Shown: positions 58,257 to 64,000 of the stretch, piece after piece
Position numbering within the stretch: the stretch's first letter is position 1
How the letters are laid out: every line of letters starts with the position of its first letter
Assembly (NCBI GenBank): GCA_022813625.1
Contig: JAKLMB010000016.1
Span: 800,772-864,771 of the forward strand
Length of the DNA stretch: 64,000 nt
Reading direction: 5' to 3'
Origin: Aaosphaeria pasadenensis
Taxonomy: Eukaryota; Ascomycota; Dothideomycetes; Pleosporales
Made by a program: the position numbers and the translations under genes
The notes under the pieces: generated by a model
What the model was told of the DNA's origin: nothing
The model's input: the letters and a program-made list of their open reading frames with translations, nothing else
Databases searched by the model: none

Positions 58257-58729
58257 ACGGGAGAATACCTCGACACAATACAATACAATGGTGGAAATTA
58301 GTAGAACGCGGTGGGAGATTTGTATGAGCACTTATGGGTACCATGGCACTACACTAGACTTGGATTGATTTCCATCTGCTATCAAATGAGTACCAAATTA
58401 CGCTAGACAATCTCATACAATTTCGTCTCTCAATCCATTACAGTGTACTTCGATGCAGGAACCTTACTAACCTTTCTTGATTGTTCTTGGTGAGCAGAAC
58501 TTGAGCGCCTTGTGATCAGAATTTGCCACGTTCAAAGTCATAATCACCTTCACCTGAGCTTTGTATGTCCGAGCGTCTTCGTCCTATCGTATATTTAAGT
58601 CCACCGCCCTTTCTACCCCAGCTTCCACCATCTACCCCAGCTTCCGCCGAACGTCAACCCGCAGACAACAAGACTGCTTGGAAATTCCCACATTTCAAAC
58701 ACTCTCGGTTCACTTACGGTCGCCCCAAC
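58257..58729. other. Promoter/leader of coiled-coil gene B
   Basis: This is the interval between genes A and B. Its part 58440-58600 is the duplicate of the gene A promoter block. A plus-strand frame from 58565 runs into gene B but is Pro/Ser-rich leader-like sequence. Confidence 0.5.
58440..58600 (+). promoter_or_regulatory. Duplicated promoter block of coiled-coil gene B
   Basis: This is the second copy of the block at 57240-57395, displaced by about 1.2 kb. Both copies sit 130-150 bp before their gene's start codon. This supports a tandem duplication of promoter plus gene. Confidence 0.6.
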
Positions 58730-59245
58730 ATGGGTTCAGATACCAACACGAATACGCCCACTTCTGATGAGAACACCAACTACCTCAATAAGCATCGGAT
58801 AGGCCCAGATACCCTCTTTGGTCTATGTAAGTTCTCGAGCAAGGTGTCTACTTGATTTGACTAACCTCATCGTAGATGATACAAAGGAAAGGAGTCTGGA
58901 GGTAGTCACTGCACTACAACTTGCAGAAGCCTTTCAAGAGAAGAGGATCGCCGCGTTGACAGCTGAACATGCTCAGCTCAACCAGCGAGCAGAACGTCAA
59001 AGAGAGGAAATTGCACGTCAAAGAGAGAAAATTGCACGTCAAAGAGAGGAAATTGCTGCCAAAGAGCTTGAGCTTCGCGTCGAATTGGAAAAACGCGCAA
59101 TGCGAATCGTGAAGGCCTGCATGTTCCCCAATACAGATAATCCTAGTTGAAGTCACCACTGTTAACCACATTCGTAGTAGATGAGGAGGAGGCAATGAGG
59201 GAATCAGCCAACGTATCTATCTCAACGAAGAAGTGCCTGGAGTAA
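58730..59245 (+). CDS. Coiled-coil protein B of the tandem family (144 aa, three exons)
   Basis: Exons are 58730-58826, 58876-59145 and 59178-59245; both introns are phase 1, at positions equivalent to those of gene A. The start of exon 2 aligns with A (YDTKERSLEVV against YNVKERHMKLA), and so does exon 3. The middle is a coiled coil with a near-perfect octapeptide repeat: RQREEIA, RQREKIA, RQREEIA. The second intron is very short (32 bp, donor GTTGAAG), so an alternative end at 59150 (NTDNPS) is possible. The short Asn/Thr-rich N-terminus is unrelated to that of A. No known family. Confidence 0.6.
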
Positions 59246-59546
59246 GTGGGAGGATAGAATTTCACCGCCGGCAAGCCATCCAACAGACATCACCCGCGGT
59301 AGCATCAGTGGGTGACGCTACTTGACACATAGGGATGCTGTACAATACGGTGGAATGGTAGAACTAATGTTCGTGGTCAATCATGGGGTTCATCTGCACA
59401 CTGTACTTGGATTGTTTCCACTTTGAATCTTCCCCTTCTTCACAACGGCTCGATAGCTGATACATTAGACACTTTAATACAGTTATTCCATTCCATTCAA
59501 TCCTGACTTTCCCCACCGGCGGCTCTGTCTGTTCACGCCAATGAAA
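59246..59546. other. 3' flanks between module 1 and module 2
   Basis: This 301-bp convergent interval between coiled-coil gene B (+) and the second zinc-finger gene (-) shows no gene or recognisable element. Confidence 0.45.
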
Positions 59547-59798
59547 TCACGTCTCCTCATTTGCTCTCGTCTCCATCCAACACCTTCCATCACCTCTACG
59601 TCTTTTGCTTCCAGCTCTGTCATTGTCATCCCGTTCCCTTTTTCTAGGGGTGCATCTATTACCACCCTTCCTGTATTTCGATTTGCTCACATGCACTGCT
59701 CTTACTATATTGGTAAAGTAGTCGCCTTTGTGTACACGAGAACAGCGATATGTAGTGCATTGATCCCGACATACAATCTTCTCAGAATCATCTGCCAT
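59547..59798 (-). CDS. Short paralogue of the zinc-finger protein (83 aa)
   Basis: This single-exon frame is clearly related to the C-terminal half of the protein at 55345-56199. It has TTYRCSRVHKGDYFTNIVRA then VHVSKSKYRKGG, where the other has MVYRCSRVHEGDDFPNVVRA then VHVSKSAYAKGG. The finger reads CRDQCTTYRCSRVH, so the first Cys-Cys gap is three residues instead of seven. The Zn2Cys6 cluster and coiled coil are absent. Upstream minus-strand sequence holds no recognisable remnant of them. It could be a truncated or decaying copy, or a shortened functional version. The Arg/Asp-rich tail is also shared in character. Confidence 0.55.
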   Translation of the reverse strand: MADDSEKIVCRDQCTTYRCSRVHKGDYFTNIVRAVHVSKSKYRKGGNRCTPRKRERDDNDRAGSKRRRGDGRCWMETRANEET

Positions 59799-61098
59799 CT
59801 TGACAGTGTCTCTGCTATACTTGTTTTATTACCGCAAAGTTGACTGTAGATTCTAAAAGAGTTGGTGGGTATGGTTGTCGATGGAAAGGTGGGCTAGCGG
59901 TGCTTATGTTCGTGCCAGTATGGTATTTAAATGTGCATGGAGGAGGCTGTGATTCGTAGCTTTTCACGCTGCATTTTTTAGATGACCACAAATCATTTAC
60001 AAGGAGCGTTCATTCATTCACGCCCTCTTATTCACTCTGGGTTGTCCCCACCGAAGCGATGAAATCACCACTACAGGGCATGTGCATGGTAAGTGAACTC
60101 GCAAGTGCCTGCATTCTCAAGATATATAAGGACCCTCCCACTGCCACAGCCTGCTCCTCTTTTTCCTCTTTTCCTCCAGCGAAGTGCCGGACCAATGGGT
60201 ACCGGTACGCATCGTGGCCACTACTTTCCACAAGCAATCCGATCCAGAGAGTTTTTGACGTTTTCTTTTTTTGTCAGACATACAGGAACCTTACTCTCCC
60301 ACATACCATTGCTATGCGGGCAAGGACTGAGCCTCCTGGACGGAAAGACTTGGACTTGGACTTCTCATCACTTCGGTGGTCAAGCTCCTCTATGTCCGCC
60401 AGTGAGCGTGGATACCACCAATGGACAGCAAGACCGACCGACATCTGCAACGCCCTCACTCTCTTCGGGGTGCCGTTGATGGATGAAGGTTCTATTGGGG
60501 GTCCCATTCGCTCCATCGCACCTACGATTCGCAACAATGCCAGCACCAGATCTTTTGGGCAGGTAGGAGTCGCTTACGGCTTCCCTTTGGCTGAGAGGAA
60601 AGATGCCATGCAATATGCACCCCGATTTTCGGATTTGCTCGGTGCTTCGCTTCCTTCATGGAAGTTTTGATATACGTTCGATTTTTCATGGATCTGCTCG
60701 GCTTGCTGGGCATTCTAGGAAGAAACCTCGACTCATGTCTCATGACCTTGTCAACCACACTGTTCTTGTTCTAATACCTGACATGCCATAGAACCATGAC
60801 ACCATATGAGGAGGCTTTCTGGATGTTCCCTGGAGTGTTGGTCATTCATTGCGCGTATGGCAGGTTCTTACGGCAATTCTCCGAAAGTCACGTTTCTACA
60901 GTGATTGTTCTCAGTTCATAGTGATAGGTCTGTTTGCACTTTGGCGTTGTCACGTGAGCACTGCCGGTCACCTTCACCAGAGCATTGGCTTTTTCTTGCA
61001 AACTTCCTCTCCGCACTGTTCTTCTACTTCTCCGGCTTTCTCCCGGACCATCGATTCCCTAAGCCACCATCTTCATTTCTATATCTCGGACATGCAAC
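59799..61098. other. Divergent spacer of module 2 (duplicated from module 1)
   Basis: The length (1.3 kb) and order of blocks match the first spacer: a TATATAAGGACCCTCCCACTGC block near 60118, CTCTATGTCCGCC near 60390, TATGCACCCCGA near 60617 and CTCGGCTTGCTGGGC near 60698. A 203-codon plus-strand frame (60059-60670) spans it. Its frame is not kept in the module 1 copy, so I do not call it a gene. Confidence 0.55.
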
Positions 61099-62328
61099 AT
61101 GACAATCACCGTAAATCAGAACGACGTGCAGACGAACGATGCGGATCCCACGGGCCATGATAGCGGTCTGAGGTCAAGCCAAAATCGAGACGTCTCAGAA
61201 TCTCTTCCAGAAGGCGGGCGCCAATGGCTAGCCGAGAGATTTGCTCAGGTAGAGCAGGATGTTGCGAAGGTTCATCGACATATCCCAGAGTCCGACAACC
61301 CAATGTCCGAGTATAGTATGTATCTACCACACGCATATCTATGATCTAGCTCATTGACAATCAACTATAAGACAAGCACGGAAGTGAGAAAGGCTCGACC
61401 GTCTACGAGGTGAACAATGAACCTGGATACCTGGCAGCCAAAACGACCCGTAAGTTCTGATTGCTAGCAGCGTTGAACTCGCTCTGACCATTTGCTTGTA
61501 GAAATGCTGGTGGCCGCGCTAGATGAGAAGGATACCGCGCTGAATGAGAAGAATGTCGAGCTAGCAAATGCACAGAAGTTGGCCGAGAAGCGCAGAGAGG
61601 AGATCGAATCCCTGAAGCAGACAATCGACCTACAGCGCGCAGAGCTGGACCTGGAGCGGAGACTGCGAGAAATAGGTCCGTCGCTCGAGAAGCAGGACGA
61701 CAAAAATGACTCCCTACATCATACAAATCAACTTCAGCGCTCAGAACTGGACGTCGAGAAAAAACTGCGGGAAATAGGCTCAACTCCGGATTCAATCATA
61801 GATTCACATTTGATACAAAGGCTTGTGCATGTGCGTCCGTCGCTCGAGACGCAAAAAGAGGAGAACGGGAACCTACAGCACACAAACCTCCTGCAACGCG
61901 CAATTGAGAACACCGAGAAGATACTTCTGAGAAACCCGCATCCGGGTCCAGAGCACAAGGCTTTGATAGAAAGGTTTGCGCGTACACGTCACATGCTCGA
62001 GACGCAGGAAGTGGAGGACGAAGATCTACAAAAGGCAATGGACCTGCAACGCGTAGAACAGGACCTTGAGCAGAGGTTGTGGGAAATAGATTCACGTTCG
62101 AACCAACCCATGGATTCACGTTCAGCAAGAAGACTTGAACGTGAGCATCGTGCGCTCAAGAGGCAGCAAGAGAAAAAGGCAACGCGAGATCCACGACGGA
62201 GGCAAAGGAAGCCGAGACAGGCCTTCAGACCCAAAGATCCTAACAACAACCGCAAACCTAAAGGTCCCGACGACGACCGTGATGCTCCTCCGCAAGCGCC
62301 AATGCTGCCCGTGCCCATTGCGAATTAG
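61099..62328 (+). CDS. Coiled-coil protein C of the tandem family, with long internal repeats (373 aa, three exons)
   Basis: Exons are 61099-61315 (217 nt), 61372-61449 and 61502-62328; both introns are phase 1. Residues about 100-320 are helical and contain about four imperfect repeats of roughly 50 residues. Repeat starts are LKQTIDLQRAELDLERRLRE, LHHTNQLQRSELDVEKKLRE, LQHTNLLQRAIENTEKILLR and LQKAMDLQRVEQDLEQRLWE, each followed by a LE(K/T)Q segment. The C-terminus is strongly basic (KKATRDPRRRQRKPRQ) and then Pro-rich. Exon 1 encodes an acidic helix (LAERFAQVEQDVAKVHRHI). No known domain is recognised. It is the first coiled-coil gene of module 2 and by position corresponds to gene A. Confidence 0.7.
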
Positions 62329-62764
62329 ATGGAACGGACCTGGTATGCTTTATTGTGTTCTCAGTACGTGAAGAGAGCTACTGGACGCGGTGGGAACACA
62401 GAAAACAATTGGCGGATAGGCATGATGCCTAACATTGTGTAATTTCATACACCTGATAGTACACTTGCAATGATGGCGGTAGCCTACTATTACGTCCGTC
62501 TATATGTCAGTGAAAAGGTTTTGCGTTTCCACTTGAGAACTGACAGCTCTATTGAGAACTGACAGCTCTATTCACAGCTGACAGCTCTATTCACAGCTGA
62601 CAGCTCTATTCACAACTGACAGCTCTATTCACCGGGGCGCTAGCTTTCACTAAGAGCCCCCCGTCCCACTCTTACTTTTCTGCTTCTTAAACCCCTCAAT
62701 CCACGGATCCCCCAAACCAACCTACTTCTTCGTTACCAAGTCCGAGTTGTTTCATACACACAAC
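62329..62764. other. Promoter of coiled-coil gene D, containing a minisatellite
   Basis: This interval of 436 bp holds the 19-bp minisatellite listed separately and a pyrimidine-rich leader ending ACACAACATG at the start of gene D. Confidence 0.5.
62538..62632. repeat. 19-bp minisatellite, five units
   Basis: Five adjacent copies of a 19-base unit close to AACTGACAGCTCTATTCAC are present. The units differ only at the first two bases (AA or AG) and in the first copy's end. The array lies 133 bp upstream of the gene D start and could contribute variable promoter spacing. Confidence 0.85.
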
Positions 62765-63642
62765 ATGCCTACAACCGCAAACACCAACCACGCACAAATG
62801 CACAACTTAGCTCCCACAGTTCGCAAAAGAAATCTAGTGTCAAGCCACGAGAAGGGCAGCCCAGACATCGGTCCAGAAGGCCCACGCAGATCGTTGGTCG
62901 AGAGGGTGACTGAGCTGGAGCGGGATACGAGGGAGTTGTTTGTGGATTACAACAAGATTAAGGAACAGGTATTCCGATACCGTAAGTGTTTATCTCGCGT
63001 TTAGTTGTGATCTAGCTCATTAACAGCCAAACAGTAAGCGCAAATGCAGAAGCAGAACGGCAAGAATCGACGGACGCCAAGAAGGCCAACGAAACGTTCA
63101 TGAAGTTCGAAGATGCGACAAAGATGTTTGCAGACATCGGCCGGATTGGTAAGTTCACATCACCCGCATCATCGATATCTATTCTGACCGAACTGCTCGT
63201 AGTTACAATGAAGGCTAGAAAGATGGAGGAGGAACTCCCTCGGATGGAAAAAATGGAAGCATGGCTCCACAAAATCAACGCCTGGGAAAATGCGGCGACG
63301 AACAATGCGCATCCAGAAGCAAAGATTGACGAACTGAGAGAGGGGGCTGCAAAACTAGCGGCCAAAGAAGCAGAAGTAGCAGCATTGAAGACCAGTCTAG
63401 AAGAAGCACAAGCATTATCCCGAAAGTACAAAGACAACAACGATGAACTCATTCAGATTATCCAGCGGGATATAATTGCGCCGGGAATGGCTGAGATACA
63501 AGGAAGAGGTCGGAACATACGTGCATCAAACAGAAGCATGCGAGCGATCGAAAGAATTGAGGAAGAACAATCTGGGATGGATCGGGAAACACACCTATCG
63601 AACAAAAGGAAGCGAACTCTCGATCAAACTGAGAACGAATAG
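62765..63642 (+). CDS. Coiled-coil protein D of the tandem family (256 aa, three exons)
   Basis: Exons are 62765-62981 (217 nt, the same length as exon 1 of gene C), 63035-63148 and 63203-63642; both introns are phase 1. The N-terminus MPTTANTNHAQMHNL leads to a charged helix (LVERVTELERDTRELFVDYN) that parallels C (RFAQVEQDVAKVHRHI). Exon 3 encodes a heptad-rich coiled coil (LAAKEAEVAALKTSLEEAQ). The end is basic (RGRNIRASNRSM, then NKRKRTLDQ), possibly a nuclear signal. An intron-blind reading would split the gene into two unrelated frames. No known family; it is the last gene before the right edge. Confidence 0.66.
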
Positions 63643-63922
63643 TCTGGGAACGGTAGGAACGGTGGGACTACTCTATGTTTTTGCAGACTAGATGAAACGG
63701 TTGTGTGAAGGAATTACCGGAGTCAGTGGGAGTAGAGAAAGCGGCTGGTGGATAGTCATGATAATTTATACGGCTACACTAAGTTGTTCCGTAGTCCTAG
63801 TAGCAGAATTTCTATGATGGTTGCAGTCGACAACTCTCACGTCCATTTGCATGTCGGTGAAGAAACCCAGATCCTATACCCGTGATGGAGACTATTGCAA
63901 GACCTACGATGTCACAGCATGA

Positions 63923-63953
<31 letters not shown>

Positions 63954-64000
63954 AAGAAGAAGAAGAAGAAGAAGAAGAAGAAGAAGAAGAAGAAGAAGAA
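63643..64000. other. 3' flank of coiled-coil gene D to the right edge
   Basis: No gene is seen. The interval ends in the AAG microsatellite. Confidence 0.5.
63924..64000. repeat. AAG trinucleotide microsatellite, running off the right edge
   Basis: The array has at least 25 uninterrupted AAG units (77 bases) and continues past the window, so its full length is unknown. Contig or assembly breaks are common at such arrays. Confidence 0.95.

Noticed and set aside
60059..60670. 203-codon plus-strand frame in the module 2 spacer
   Set aside because: The homologous blocks in the module 1 spacer are shifted by indels and have stops in this frame. The composition is irregular and no domain is visible, so it is probably non-coding or decayed.
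1..64000. tRNA genes, rRNA or CRISPR arrays
   Set aside because: I looked for T-loop-like GGTTCGA motifs with matching acceptor stems and for regularly spaced direct repeats. No candidate completed a cloverleaf, and CRISPR arrays are not expected in a fungal nuclear genome.

Overview
This window is nuclear DNA of a filamentous ascomycete (Pezizomycotina). The genes have short spliceosomal introns (mostly about 45-140 bp) with GTAAGT/GTATGT-type donors and CTAAC/CTGAC-like branch sites. The gene content is typical of such fungi: a SepA/Bni1-type formin, a Zn(II)2Cys6 regulator with a fungal transcription-factor domain, an NAD formate dehydrogenase, a 2EXR/F-box-like protein and small secreted cysteine proteins. 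I cannot name the genus from sequence alone. Exon-intron models were joined by hand, and reading phase was checked across every junction except where stated.

Layout. 0-10.9 kb is gene-poor: a gene start leaving the left edge (-), an atypical short-chain dehydrogenase (-), a two-exon secreted protein (-) and a 2EXR-like protein (+). 10.9-22.4 kb is a housekeeping block: formate dehydrogenase (+), a small membrane protein (-), the large formin (+) and a three-exon secreted cysteine protein (-). 22.4-36.6 kb is sparse: a seven-exon Zn2Cys6 regulator (+), a secreted class II-like haem peroxidase (-), long gene-free stretches, and the tail of a rhodopsin/PTH11-like membrane protein (-) whose front seems lost. 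36.6-54.9 kb is again dense: COG1 (-), CDC123 (-) divergent from CWC21 (+), an MFS transporter (+), a bHLH factor (+), an FBPase/SBPase-family phosphatase (-), a cysteine-rich single-pass membrane protein (+), a five-exon short-chain dehydrogenase (+) and a small CUE-like protein (-).

55.3-63.7 kb is the most unusual part. It holds two successive copies of one module, each with a small zinc-finger gene on the minus strand, a divergent spacer of about 1.3 kb, and two coiled-coil genes on the plus strand. The first zinc-finger protein joins a coiled coil, a canonical Zn2Cys6 cluster and a CCCH finger in 242 residues. The second is a short version that keeps only the CCCH-region core. The four coiled-coil proteins (214, 144, 373 and 256 aa) share a three-exon plan with phase-1 introns and differ mainly in their heptad or longer internal repeats. 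Their promoters, and parts of the two spacers, are recognisably duplicated. I recognise no characterised family for these proteins; this is the best candidate for an undescribed system here.

The genes do not form an obvious biosynthetic cluster or operon. Most are independent core functions: Golgi trafficking, eIF2 assembly, splicing, actin nucleation and C1/sugar-phosphate metabolism. Lineage-specific genes lie between them.
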